This document shows, one piece after another, positions 21,800 through 34,795 of a stretch of DNA of 64,000 nucleotides. The stretch spans positions 10,238,351-10,302,350 of the forward strand of contig CM042176.1 in assembly GCA_023376005.1 (NCBI GenBank), given 5' to 3'. Below the pieces are notes generated by a model, which was given only the letters and a program-made list of their open reading frames with translations, was not told the DNA's origin and searched no databases. Source of the stretch: Doryteuthis pealeii (lineage: Eukaryota > Mollusca > Cephalopoda > Myopsida > Loliginidae). Each line of letters begins with the position of its first letter. The stretch's first letter is position 1. The position numbers and the translations under genes were made by a program.

Positions 21800-22195
21800 G
21801 GGTGAGCTCTAGGAGAGCCAACAGCCACCCACACTGACAGAAGATTGGGGTACTTACTTCACACACATAAACCCCCCAAATTGGTTACATGCGGCTGCTT
21901 AGCCATGATCGTCAACATATCTATGACAAGGAAAAGTTTTCTATAAAACCACAACTGCCCAGCAGCGCTGGAGTCCCTAAGGTGGGGTAATGCTTAATTT
22001 CAGCGCTACCCAGCAACTCCTACGACACTGACGTTGCCAAACTGCATGGGTTTCTTACCTTTCCTTTGGACCACAGTAACAGTGTGAAGAGTGGGATATG
22101 CTGCTTGGGCAACAGCTCATCCTCCATATCAAACCAACTCAGGCTATGTAGCAGTAAAAAAAAATGGGGGGGGGGGAACACTACCTTCTAAGTGA
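21800..22195. repeat. Dispersed repeat, unknown class, copy 2
   Basis: From CTGGAGTCCCTAAGGTGGGG to GGAACACTACC it repeats the 16370-16600 segment, including GCTGCTTGGGCAACAGCT and CATCCTCCATAT. An upstream GC-rich part (21800-21940) is not shared with copy 1. Confidence 0.7.
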
Positions 22196-22299
22196 ACAAC
22201 TTAGTAATAATTTTACATCTACAGCTTGGAAGACGAGAAAAAAACAAATTAAAAAAATTACCTAATTAAGCAGGCAGACTATCCTATTGTTGGTATTAC

Positions 22300-22470
22300 T
22301 GGACAGTGAGGGAGTATATCCTCTTTTCACTAACATTAGAGCAGGGAGATTGTTTTTGCATCATAAGTTAAGCACAATCATCTTGCTACATTACATAACC
22401 ACACAGATCCAAGCCATGCTATTCAAGGGCCAGTATAGAACCTGTAACTTTGAGTTTCTGAGGCCGTTGC
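22300..22470 (-). mobile_element. SINE family A, degraded
   Basis: It retains the GAGGGAGTATATCCTCTTTT and CACTAACATTAGAGCAGGGA segments of the body in the right order. The rest is diverged. Confidence 0.6.
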
Positions 22471-22479
22471 TCTACTACT

Positions 22480-22680
22480 TATATTTAATATATAATTAAT
22501 CATTTTAGACAAAAGAGTTCAATTTTTTATATGTTTAATAACACCTTGCAGCAACATGGTATCTCACCAATTAGTGTTGTAACCCATCATAATAAAAGTC
22601 ACCAACATTCTTTCTTCTATAGCTTTAAACAAAGACATCTGCCCTGGAGGGAAGTTTGAATAGATGTTTGTGATTATATG

Positions 22681-22712
<32 letters not shown>

Positions 22713-22774
22713 AAAAGAGAAAAAACCTGGCAAATAGTTTGACAGTAAAAAATATACTACCAAACTTCACCTGG

Positions 22775-22806
<32 letters not shown>

Positions 22807-22878
22807 CCAAGAGGGTGCACCAACCGAAAATAATCGATTTATAACACTTAGCCAAAAGAAAAAAAAATGATATAATAC

Positions 22879-22915
<37 letters not shown>

Positions 22916-24220
22916 AAAAATATATATATAAAAAGCACTAGGATTATCTAAAGCTAAAATGCCAAAAGTGCTCAATACCAAAGTAGAGCAAATAATAAAG
23001 TTAAACCTAATGAGTCAGATATACCTACTAATAGCTTCACTTAGTAGCTCATCAGGGCAAGAATCTGACTCGGATTAAAGTGTAAGTGACCATGAATGAC
23101 ATTATAAAATCTGATATAACAAAAAAACATTTAAATGTATTATCCAAGAGGTAATTTTTTTCTTCATTTTCCTACTACAAAACCAGACAAAATAAATAAA
23201 TAAAAGTTTGACTTTTTTTTCTTTCCTTTTTAAAATCTGGTTAAAACAAAAAACTATTTAAATTCCTTTTTTTTTTTTAAAATAATTATCCAGGAAGTAA
23301 TTTTCTTCTTTTTCCTACTGAGAAAAAAAAAAAAGCTAAAAAAATTTTTTTTAAAAATAAATAACTGGTATGTTGTCTCATCTCTGCTATTCAGCTATAA
23401 TATGGCCAGTTGAGGTTCCTTTTTTTTTTTTTTTTTGTTGGTTGGATTTTACAACAGGTCAACCCATTGGTTCTTTTTAATGCTCAAATCATTTTGTTTT
23501 ATTCATTTTTGATGGGTATTATTATTTTTTAAACATTTTTTATAACTCTTTTTTTCTATTTATCCAGTAAGTAATTTTCTTTTTTTTTACCTATTGAGTA
23601 ATCAGACAAAATAAGAAAATAAATTTTTTTTTTAAAAGAATAAAAACGCCAATAGGCTAAAATCTTTATATATACATATGTATTTTTTTTTTCTTGTTTT
23701 AATTATCAAAAATGAAAATTCATTGATTAGAAGAAGTTCTATTAAGTTAAAAAAAAAAATTTAAAATAAAAAATATTAAAAAAAAAAAAGAAAAGAAAAA
23801 ATTCAATAAAATATTTAATGTAGCATCTCTTTGAATCAAAATATTTCAGAAAATTCTTCTCAACACAAGGAGAAAAAAAAAAGAAGAAAAAAAAAAAGAA
23901 GTTTTTATATCCATTGATAAATCCAATTTGCCATGAACACAAAGAGTGAAAAGGGTGGGGGGGTATGTCATGAATGTGTCTACCACTACAGCCAAGTGGC
24001 TAACCATACCCACCTGAGGGTCATCATAAAACGATAACCCCGGCTACAATCACCAAAAGCCAGGTTCTACTTTTGCAAAATAAGGAGATAGATAGACAAA
24101 GAGAGAATTTTAAAGCCATTCAAGGAAAAAAAAAAAAGCCTTCCTTTCTCTAAAATTTCATTGTGGCAACTGAGAGGAAACAATTGTCACAGAGAAATCT
24201 ATATTTGTCTTTTAATAGGA
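22480..24220. other. Microsatellite and homopolymer-rich stretch, no gene
   Basis: It holds (TA)n at 22685-22712, an A31 run near 22774, (TG)n at about 22891-22914 and many T or A runs up to 23900. A piece of the F3/LINE tail (GGTCAACCCATTGG) lies near 23457. All open frames here are repeat artefacts. Confidence 0.7.
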
Positions 24221-24224
24221 AAGA

Positions 24225-24367
24225 GAGAGGGAGAGGGTGAGAGAGAGAGAGGGAGAGGGTGAGAGAGAGGTGGAAGGAGAAACTAAAAAAAGAAAGAAGG
24301 CCTGGTCTAAAAAACCCACAACAAAACAGTCCCTACAGAGAGGTCTATAGACCTAGGCCGTTTTAAT

Positions 24368-24443
<76 letters not shown>

Positions 24444-24536
24444 GGAAGGAGAAACTAAAAAAAAGAAAGAAGGCCTGGTCTTAAAAACCCACAACAAAAC
24501 AGTCCCTACAGAGAGGTCTATAGACCTAGGCCGTTT

Positions 24537-24587
<51 letters not shown>

Positions 24588-24600
24588 ATTTGGGTAAGGA
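24225..24600. repeat. GA microsatellites with a 177-bp duplicated unit
   Basis: Three (GA)n blocks alternate with two near-identical spacers starting AGGTGGAAGGAGAAAC at about 24266 and 24442, each containing AGAGGTCTATAGACCTAGGC. This is a tandem duplication of spacer plus microsatellite. Confidence 0.92.
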
Positions 24601-24818
24601 GTAACACAGGAGGTGGAATTGTATATGTGAGAAAGAAAGATCTTGATAGACAAAGATAAGGAGATTAGACCATTTCTAAGAGTATCACCCCCCAAACTAG
24701 CCAGCCAGTCTGGGTATGAACAAATGGAATGAAATACGAGGCATTTATCCATAAAAGAAATATGGCATTTTCAGCAGATATCAATTCTTTTTTAAAATTT
24801 TATTATTAGTATTATTTC

Positions 24819-24829
<11 letters not shown>

Positions 24830-24890
<61 letters not shown>

Positions 24891-24955
24891 GGTTGGTTGT
24901 TTTGTTTTATGGCATACCAACCCATTTTGGGTTATCTAATGCCAAATTAAATCAT
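24830..24955. repeat. GA microsatellite followed by a LINE tail
   Basis: (GA)n from about 24830 to 24887 runs straight into GTTGGTTGGTTGTTTTGTTT and TATGGCATACCAACCC, the 3' end of the F3/RNase H LINE group in reverse. Confidence 0.85.
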
Positions 24956-24959
24956 TTAG

Positions 24960-25550
24960 AGGGAGAGAGGGAAAAAAAATAATAACCCACACCTTTTGTG
25001 CACACAATTAGAAGGAACAGTAGAGAAAAACCTGTATAATAATAATAATAATAAAAAAAGAAGTCCTTAATCAAAACACCCCCACACCAGCCTTTCCTCT
25101 CCCCACCCCCCCATTTCTCTTTTGTGCTTCACTTTCTTTATTCCTTTCTTTCTTTTTTTATTTGTTTTTCTTTTGAGAGAACAAATTAAAAATTTAGAGA
25201 TTTCCATAAATAATAAACCCAATGTAGAAGAGATAAACACTTCCTCCATTTTTTTTTTTTAGTAAAAAGAATCATGGCCGGACATGAATGATTGATTTAG
25301 ATTTTTAAAAAATCTGGGGACAAAAAGTTAATTTGCATAAGAGGGGTTGCGGGTTGGTGTTAAGGGGGTAGGGTTAAAAGAGGCAAGTTTGTTTTGAAAA
25401 GGAATGGGTTTTAAATTCTTTTTTTTATTTTATTTTAAACCTATGCTTATATACCATCTGTACATCAAAAGCTGTTTTGAGAGTAGGAAGAGTTATTCAT
25501 TATAGGGAGGGGGAGGGAAAGTGAAAGATAGATTAAGAAAGGGGGGGGGG

Positions 25551-25613
<63 letters not shown>

Positions 25614-26000
25614 GAATACAACAATTATGATTTTTAAAAATATATTATTGGTCAAGAAAATAAACACACCCATATACACACACCACACACTCAAACTAGA
25701 TTCTATGTTAACAGTTTTTCTACAAAGACATAAATGTCTTAATGTTTTTTGTATTTTTTTTTTTTTTTAAATCTCTGGGACGCCTAGATGTAGGAGACAA
25801 GAAGAGAGAGAGAGTATCGGGCTTTCCACAACCCCCAAAGATCATCCTATTTAAAGTCTTAATATATCTAAGACCCGACCCCCAATCCTTTTTTTTTTAA
25901 TTATATATTTAAGCATAAACATTTTTGTACAAGTAAATTAAAACAGGCTTACATAACTTTATCTATGTAACAATTTTAGAAATTTATCTATATGTATATG

Positions 26001-26030
<30 letters not shown>
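24960..26030. other. Low-complexity stretch without genes
   Basis: GA microsatellite at about 25555-25610, G10 run near 25540, pyrimidine-rich 25080-25260, and a tandem TATATG run at 25990-26036. I see no coding sequence. Confidence 0.6.
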
Positions 26031-26036
<6 letters not shown>

Positions 26037-26037
<1 letters not shown>

Positions 26038-26668
26038 CTTATTATATGGAGATTGTGTGTTTTCTGTCTGTACCGAAACTATATTTCAGTCACAATTCTC
26101 TTAGTTATTGACATCACATTCTCCATGATTTTATTTTTATCTAAACCTCAATTATTAATAAAATTGTCTTACATTATTAATACTGTTAACTATGTCTACA
26201 TACTGACTAAATGCAATTATATTTATATATACAAGAAAATAGCATTTACAGTGTGAAGAAGGCTAATTTGCATATTAAATATTAAAAAATCGAATTTAAT
26301 AAATATGTGCTTAGTATTATTGATTTCTAACTGTTTGTTTTATTTAATGAATATAGCAAAAATCTCTTCAATGAATCTTAAATGAAATCCATTAACAAGA
26401 AAAAAATAACTGCTATTCTATTCTTTACTTCCTCTTATAACTAAATACTTAAATTAGAAAAAATAACAATGAAAGACGAGGTGATGGAAGAGTAAGCTTC
26501 AGTTGTTCCATTTTTTATTATACCTCTGTTTCAAATCTTTTATTATACTCCCTGTTTCAAATCTTTTTATCTGTATTCTTATTTAGTTTCATTAGCCTTT
26601 CTAATTTAATACAATATTTTATTACATTAAAACTTAAATACTTCACCCAGGGTGCATATATTTGCTAG
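26037..26668 (+). mobile_element. Helitron family 1, full-length plus copy
   Basis: Starts TCTTATTATATGGAG after A, ends with a decayed hairpin (CACCCAGGGTG), then CTAG at 26665-26668 before T. Its 632 bp match the 47265 copy. Non-coding. Confidence 0.9.
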
Positions 26669-26754
26669 TATATATAAAATAAAAATCTATCTAACAATTT
26701 TAGAAATTATTTTATCCAACAATTTTATCATAACCCTGCCTCAAGAGTCTAGAG

Positions 26755-27187
26755 TAGGAGTAGGCAACCTTGTTCTACATAGGGGCCAAGGTCCATGTCT
26801 CTGAGGGTAGCATTTATCACTGTAGACCTTGCAGCATACAGTAATGATTTACTGCGTGGGAGAGGGGGGGGGTAGAAAGCAGCATGATTGTTTTGTAGCA
26901 TTGTATAAGACTTATACACCAAATGAATTCATTGACTTACCGGATTTCGCCTTTTTATTATCAACTTTTAATAATCAAGATTATATGATATAGCAATACC
27001 TGTGAGAGAAATAGCAGTTCTTACCCAAGAAATAGTACGTAGCATCATGTTTATGTCTTCCGTGTAGGTTTTTAAAATCAAAAAGAGCATCCAAGCCACC
27101 ATTTGTCTCTTCTGCAGGAGAGATTAATATATTTTTCTAGGGACTGTGTGTCCCAAGTGATTACGGGCCAAAGGTTGCCAACCCCTG
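26755..27187. mobile_element. hAT-like MITE
   Basis: The left end TAGGAGTAGGCAACCTTGTT and the right end in reverse, CAGGGGTTGGCAACCTTTGG, form typical hAT terminal repeats. The flanking 8-mers GTCTAGAG and TTCTAGAC agree at six positions, consistent with an 8-bp duplication that has decayed. No transposase frame. Confidence 0.8.
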
Positions 27188-27309
27188 TTCTAGACCTTAT
27201 TCAAAAACATATCAACATACATTGTTCTCTTCATACACCTAACTTATAAGAAGGTTCAGATAAGTAACCCTCCTCAAACCTATTTTGTAAGACAATACAC
27301 ATACATATG

Positions 27310-27315
27310 TGTATA

Positions 27316-27377
<62 letters not shown>
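27310..27377. repeat. TG then TA microsatellite
   Basis: (TG)n at about 27309-27327 is followed by (TA)n to 27376. Frames through it are artefacts. Confidence 0.92.
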
Positions 27378-27379
<2 letters not shown>

Positions 27380-27469
27380 TGCTAAGTAATACCCCTTTCC
27401 TCCTCGTATTTGCCTTAAAATTGTATTTGGAACAAGTTTTTTTTTGTTGTTTACAATACAAGAGGAGAG

Positions 27470-27735
27470 AACAAAGAGGGGGAAAGAAAGGAGAAGGAGA
27501 GAGTTTGAGAGAGAGAGAGAAAAAAAAAAAAAAACGTAGGGCGAGAGAAAGTTTTTGAAGAAAAAAAAGAAAAAAGAAAAAGACTGTATAGAGAGAGGAG
27601 GAGGAGTGTTTTGAAGAAGAAGAAGAAAAAAAAAAGGATTGTGGAGGAGGAAGAGATGGATAGTTTTGGAAAAACTTGGACCATGAAAAGAGAGAAAAGG
27701 TGTGTGTGAAAGAAGAAGAAAAAAAAAAAGAAAAA
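27470..27735. repeat. Purine-rich low-complexity tract
   Basis: This is a GA-rich tract with A8-A14 and G9 runs, beyond the probable 3' end of PPP4R1. It gives a Phe/Ser-rich open frame on the minus strand that has no domain and is not a gene. Confidence 0.85.
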
Positions 27736-27984
27736 AAAGGGGGGGGGTATCAGCAGCTCAAAATGAGATGACAACCTGCACAAAAATTTCTTAGAGAATC
27801 GGAGGAGGAGGAGGAGGAGGAAGAAAGAGATTTTGGAGTCGAGAGGGGAGGGAGAAGCTTATAATTGATTAACCTAGAAGAAACTTATGAAACGAATTCA
27901 AGGGTAACAGGAAGAGGAGGAAGTTAGAGTAAATAAAGAGAAAACAAAAGAGGGGAGGATGAGGGAGAGTTAAAATACCATGGA

Positions 27985-28252
27985 GCTATTATTATTATTA
28001 ATTATTTATTATTATTATTAATGAATAAATTAAAACCTGCAACCTTATTCAGTCTCCCTAGAAAAAATGTGTGTTAGTCAACCTCGTCTTCACAAAAACC
28101 TATTTATGTTAGTGGTTGTACGTTAAGGTAACATTGCATAGGGTTGACGGGGAGTATCACAGATGGAGGTATATCCGTTTGTTCGGAAAGGTGATGGAGA
28201 ATTTGTCCACAGGTGGAGCTGGTCCCTGCTGGCTGAAGCATGGAGTACTTCC
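27985..28252 (-). other. PPP4R1: Probable PPP4R1 3' UTR with polyA signal
   Basis: This stretch follows the TGA at 28253 on the minus strand. It has no reading frame and is less repetitive than its surroundings. An AATAAA lies at 28010-28005 on the minus strand, so polyadenylation shortly after is plausible. It is close to an ATT trinucleotide run, so the hexamer could be chance. Confidence 0.35.
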
Positions 28253-28264
28253 TCATACGGGCAC
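28253..28264 (-). CDS. PPP4R1: PPP4R1 terminal coding exon m (three residues and stop)
   Basis: After a CT-rich tract and CTCTCCAG, the minus strand reads GTG CCC GTA TGA (Val-Pro-Val-stop) in the phase left by exon l. The acceptor is good and the phase fits, but three residues are little evidence. The protein could instead end by another exon or by read-through of the donor at 29054. Confidence 0.6.
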   Translation of the reverse strand: MPV

Positions 28265-28852
28265 CTGGAGAGAGAAAAAGGAGAAAGTTAAATAATGTAG
28301 GGTTTTACAAGAAAGCAATACTAACTCTGTAGTTTGAGATAAGAGAAGAGGAAGAGAGAAGAGAGAAGAGAGAGGAGAAAGAAGAGAGAGAGAGAGAAAA
28401 AAGAAAAGAAGAGAGAGAGAGAAAGAAGAAGAGAGAGAGAGAAAAGAGAAAAAAGAAAGAAGAGAGAGAAGAAAGAAAGAGAAGAGAGCGGAGAAGAGAA
28501 GAGAGGGAGAAGAGAGAAGAGAAGAGAGTGGAGAAGAGAGAAGAGAAGAGAGGAGAAGAGAGAAGAGAGAAGAGAAGAGAGCGGAGAAGAGAGCGGAAGA
28601 GAGAAGAGAAGAGAAAGAAGAGAAGAGAAGAGAAGAGAGAGAGAGAAGAGAAGAGAGGAGAAGAGAAGAGAGGAGAAGAAGAGAGAGAGAGAGAGAGAGG
28701 AGAAGAAAAGAGAGAGAGAGAAGAAAAGAGAGAGGAGAAGAAAAGAGAGAGGAGAGAAGAAAAGAGAGAGGAGAAGAAAGAGAAGAAGAGAGAGGAGAAG
28801 AAAAGAGAGAGGAGAAGAAAAGAGAGAGGAGAAGAAAAGAGAGAGAAAGAAA

Positions 28853-28884
<32 letters not shown>

Positions 28885-31800
28885 AGAAAGAGAGAGGAAA
28901 AGAAAGAGAGAGGAGAGAAAAGAGAGAGGAGAAGAAAGAGAGAAGAGAGAGGAGAAGAGAAGAGAGGAAGAGGAAGAGAGAAAGATAGCTAAGATAGAGA
29001 GAGAAGAAAGGGAGATATAAAGATAGATAGATAAAAGTCAAACTGTAAACTTACTGTATCTTGGCAGTCATTTTCATCTTGACCATCTTTTTGGAATTTA
29101 TTGGGTGCCATAGCAGAGAAGTAACGTACGTCTTTATCTTTATCAACTTGTAATTTAAGCATCGTTTCCACAAGTTTTTCATAATATGGATTTTGGGTAG
29201 ACACAAAATAATCTAAAACAAGAAAAAAGAAAATTAAAATAAAAGAGTAAAATTCTCAATTGCATACATCAATCAATAGACAGGTGGAGCATTATGTAAC
29301 CTTTTTATTGGCAAATTATTCTTCTTAACAGGTTCAGGCCGATGGACAAATTAACCCTTAACATCTTATACTGCCTCATTCCGCCCGGCTGGAAGTAACA
29401 TTCATTTTTCTAATCTACTACAAATGATAGCCTTTGTTTAAATGTAATATTAAACATATTTAGAAGTCTTTGATTTAAGGGAAATAACAGATAACTTGAA
29501 ATGAAAAGGCCATTTTTTGATAAATCCATAGAGGAATGGGAAATCTGGATTTAGAAAATTCTCAACAGGATGTTAAGAGTTTTTTTTTTTTTTTACTAGC
29601 CATCGCATGAGCTTCGGTTTGTGTGTGGCTTCCCACTTTAAAAAAACCTTGTGCCACATCCTGACAGGGTGGGAGATTAAGGTAAATACCATTATGTAAT
29701 GGTTATTGCCATAGGTGGAACTGGGGACCAGAGTTCAAATCCTAAACTAGGCTGATTGTATTTCCCTTTATGCTATTGTCTTTGGAAAAGACATGAATCC
29801 ACCTATTCTCCCTCCAGCTATGTGTAAATAGGACAGCCTGGGTTCTTTAGCCATGGTAAGACAACCAGTAAGGAAAAAGAAAAACTTTGTGGGTTATTTG
29901 GTTTGGTTTGAGGCATATCAACCTCGGTGAGTCATTTAATGCCGACTAAGTTTTGGATTCGTAGCGATATTTTGGTAGAAAACAAATGTATCTATGTATA
30001 GATTTTAACTATTGTTCAATTACTCATATTTTTGAGTACAACCCCACTTCTTTTAGGAAATGTAAAATCCTGGATGGTCTTAATTTTGTGAAAAGTTTTT
30101 TCAAATTATTTACTTGGTAGTATTTTGTTCGCACTAGATCAAAGTCTACACACTCTAGCAGTATATGTTTCACTGTAAATCACTCTTGGCATGTAGTGCA
30201 TATTGGGGGTTCTGTTCCCTCTAGTAAATGATGATGGGTGATGTAGGCGTGGCCCATGTGAAGGTGCGTCAGCACAACACGTTTATTCAATGCCAAAGCC
30301 ATCCTAATAGAACAGTCGTGGTATCTGAGGAGAGGACCTTTCCCAAGAGTATTAGTCCTAAAGTGAACATAATAGCACCGCTGGAGTTTGAACTTGCTTA
30401 CTACGATGGCACATTTCTTACCGAATGTTCAGTGTTAGTATATCTATAGATGCACTAATGCATAATAAGGATCTAAAGTTGGTTATAAACTTGTAGGGAA
30501 TTATCTTCCTTTTGCCAGAAGAGTTATCTCCTCGCTGCGTTGCTGTTTGTTCCCACTAGGGGGACCTCTGGTAGTTAAGCGCGTTCATTCAAACGCGGCT
30601 TCCTCTTTTAGCTACATCTCCGGAACGAGCACATGGGTTAGACTACTGTCTACCTCTTTCTCGGCGGGGCCACCCCCCCTCTTAGTAAGTGATCTCTATG
30701 TACGGACGTTCCAGTCCTTTGATGTATGTATGTTTATGTACACTATCTTGTATTTTATGTATCGTTTCCATGTGCTGTTATCTATATAAAATGTTTTGTC
30801 TCACAAACGTGTCGGAGTTTGTTATGTTTCAACTAGTTATGACTTTGTTATAACTTTGAATCTTACAAACTAATACAAATTCTTATAGACTCTTCCAAGA
30901 CTATAAAAAACAAATTTTAATCATTGGGAATGTGATTATTCTGAAATGTTTATTAATATATGAGTATGAAAATAATTTGGGCAGAGAGAGCGAGAGTTAA
31001 AAATGTCAAAGTGTTGCCGCCTTACCTACAGACAGGACACATTGGGATAACGTCTTGCTGGAAGTGATTCGGACATTTGGAATAACATCATTGGCTAAAT
31101 TGAGCAAACTGGGCAAAAAGTCCCAGGCAAACCTCTCAGCTGGAATGCTCTTATCTTCTAATATCGACCAACACAATTGGGCAAACCTGAAATACAAACA
31201 ATTTAAAGTCACTTAACAAAAAAAACCAACAGAAAATAACACAATTTAAAGTCTTTTACAAGTTTATCTGTGTGTTAAGTAGATATAATAAATTAGGGTA
31301 GGGTTTTTTTTTTGTAGGTTGGGGGTGCCTGGAATGTAATAATAGCATTTCTGTTTATTTCAATGGAAGAAATTGAGTTAAGAGCAGAACAAATTTAACT
31401 TGTAAATCAAAATTACCATTATATTCCAAAATTTACGTTAGTAATAACCTCACCATTTCAAGCTAACTGGAAATATATTTCAATAGTTTCTTAGAAGGGA
31501 ATTATACAGGATAGGTTACAAGGTAGGAGTAAGACAACTTTAGTTGTTTCCCCAGATCATAAATAAAAACCCTACAATCTATTAAGAAACTTTAGCTGGG
31601 ACCCATTCAAAGTAAATATGTGCATCCCAGGATGCACTAAATCAAAAAGCTATCAGCATCACTGTGTGTGTGTGTATATATGTGTGTGTGTGTGGAGAAA
31701 GGTAGACAAACATGGAATGTTATAGAAAATGGATGTTTATTGTGGGTAGTGGTGTCGACGATGCAACGTTTTGGTCTCTTAGACCTTCTTCAGGACTTGG

Positions 31801-32007
31801 ATAAATACTTGCTTCAATGATACCCACAATAAACATCCATTTTCTATAACATCCCGTGTTTGTCTACCTTTCTCCACGTACTGTCGGATTAACCTCCTCA
31901 CATTTCTCCCATATATATATATATTTTAGAGAGGAGGTAAGAGAAGGATGAGAAAGATGGAAAAAGATTTTAGAGGGAGAAGGGAAGAGAAGGATGAAAG
32001 ATTATAT

Positions 32008-32052
<45 letters not shown>

Positions 32053-32266
32053 GTTACCATTAAATCCACCAAGCAAATAAGCATACAATCTTTACTTCTA
32101 AATTTTTTCACTAAAACCAATTAAAAAGTGCTTAATATGAAGATCTAAACAGGCAATTAAAATTGAATGGTTGAAAATCTACCTACTTAAGTAAATTTCA
32201 CCCAGTAGCGCAAATCTTCGGGGTCCCTGAAGATTCGCGCTACTGCAAGAAACTTTAGTAGGTAGA

Positions 32267-32300
<34 letters not shown>

Positions 32301-34744
32301 GGGAGAATATGTGCTTAATTGAAGTCAAACCTAATTTTTTGAAAGTTAATTCATTAATAATTAATTAGGCGGGATTTAACTACTTAAATGTAAGGCTAAA
32401 CAAATCGAGAAAAATCAATCTCTGTATGTACATTTCAGCCTATTAGGCCTCATCAGCAGAGCTATAGATATGAAGATCGCCTCGTGTGTGAGGGGTAAGA
32501 GGCTTGCTTGTCGATCCGACAGACAGGTTTCAAATCACGCAGGAGGCGATCTTCGTATCTATGGCTCTGCTGATGAGGCCTAATAGGCTGAAATGTACAT
32601 ACAGAGATTGATTTTTCTCGATTTGTTTAGCCTTACATTTAAGTAGTTAAATCCCGCCTAATTAATTATTAATGAATTAACTTTCAAAAAATTAGGTTTG
32701 ACTTCAATTAAGCACATATTCTCCCAAATATTGTCGGCCGAAAATAGCCATATGTTTGTTTACGTTCTCATATATTATATATATATATAATATAATATAA
32801 TATAAAAATTTCCAAAGACTTACACTTGGCGCGTTGCCCATTTGTGTGATGAAGCAAAACAATTCACTAATTCCATAACCATGTTCTGATAATATTGTTC
32901 ATGGGAATCATGTAATTGTTTCAGCAAAGTGCTAACCTACAAACAAACAAAAAAAGAAGAAAATAAATACACAGAAAAATACAAACACAAAGAAAAAGAT
33001 TTATTATACAAGGTTCATTCAAAAAAATAAGGTGAATTTTGCCTATAGAATTGCCATTAGGAAGCACTATTTACATTTGCACCTTTTTCAAGGAAACCAA
33101 CAGTGATAGATCGTTTCATATCTCAGAAGACTGTCACAGCATGACCTTCTTTACTGACCATTGTACCTGGACTCTTATTACTCATTTGAACAGAAACCAA
33201 AACATGATATTCATTACCCCGAAGAAGACTAGAGACACATATTAAATAAATATTTATTTCAAATTTGTTTTAATACTGTCAATCCATTAATCAAAACACT
33301 CAGTGTTGGAATATTTTACCAAATCTTATTATAATGGAGATTCTGTGTTTTTCTGTCTGTAACCGAAACTATATCACTACTAAAGTCATAATTTCCTTTT
33401 TGTTATTGACATCACATTCTCATTGATTTTATTTTTATTTAAACCTCAATTTATAAGCAAAAATCTCTTCAATGAATCTTAAATGAAATCCATTAACAAG
33501 AAAAAATAACTGTCATTTTATTCTTTACTTCCTCTTTTAACTAAATACTTAAATTAGAAAAAATAACAATGAAAGACGAGAGTGATGGAAGAGTAAGTTT
33601 CAGTTGTTCTAATTTTCGATTATACCCACCTCTGTTTTAAATCTTTTTATCTGCATTCTTATTTAGTTTTATTAGCCTTTCTAATTTAATATAATATTTT
33701 ATTACATTAAAATTTAAACACTTGCACCCGGAGGGTGCATATATTTGCTAGTATTAATAAATTATCCTCATTTTCTTATTTTTCACTCTTACTCATTTTT
33801 CAACAGCGTATGTTAGGATAACAAAGACATGAAGTCAACGACACTTAGTAACAGTCAGTTTCTCGCCTATGTGATTTTTTTTTATGGAGGTGAGTGGTGT
33901 AATGGTCAAAGTATTAGGAAATGGACTCATTGACTCGAGTTCAAATCCTGGACGAAGCTGTTTGCATTTCACATAGCGCTAATACCCATGGGAAAAGTAT
34001 GAGTCCAATTCTCCCTCCAGCTATCGGTAAATAGCAGGGCAGATTGGGATCTTTAACCTTAGCTAGGCAACCAGTCTAGAAAAAACTGAAAAATTTGGAA
34101 AACTCTGAATTCAAAGAAGTTAAACCCTGCTTAAGAAATTGACCTTGTGTCGCATCCTGCTTGTGCGGAGGGGTTGCTAAATAAGTGAATTTTAGCTTAG
34201 TTGGAAGAGTGCCCACCTGGGACCCATAAGGTTCCTGAATCAATACTAGCCCTCGCCAACTCAGCATACGAGTAGCACAGGGACCTGTGCGGTAAAGTGA
34301 GGAGCTGATGGTAGATGCAGTGCTCCACCTCAGACGCCAAAAAAAAAAACAAAAAACAATCTCCTGGGTCTAGTGCTAGCGAAAACGTGATAGGCTGTCT
34401 GGCTAATACTGATTTTAGGCCACCCCGACGACTTGTCTTACTTTATGAAATTATTAATTCTTCAAACTATAAGAAGAGATGATCACCCCATAACCCTCAA
34501 ATAGTTCACCAGTCAAATGGTGGAATTAGTTTCATAAAAAAAAAAAAAGCCACTTACCAGTGAACAAGCAGCAAGTCGAACCTCAGCAACTTTATCATTT
34601 AACAAAGCTAAAGCAATTGGCAATAAAAACGCACTATTTTCTTGGGCATGGAATAAGTCACACAGTGGTTCACATTGTCTGGAAAAAAAGAAAATAATAT
34701 TTATGAGAATTTTCAACTCAATTACCATTAAAGGATTTTGAGTG

Positions 34745-34795
<51 letters not shown>

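Noticed and set aside
28253..29041. A 262-codon minus-strand ORF and a 154-codon plus-strand ORF
   Set aside because: They follow the polypurine/polypyrimidine tract in the last PPP4R1 intron. Only the terminal VPV and stop belong to a gene.
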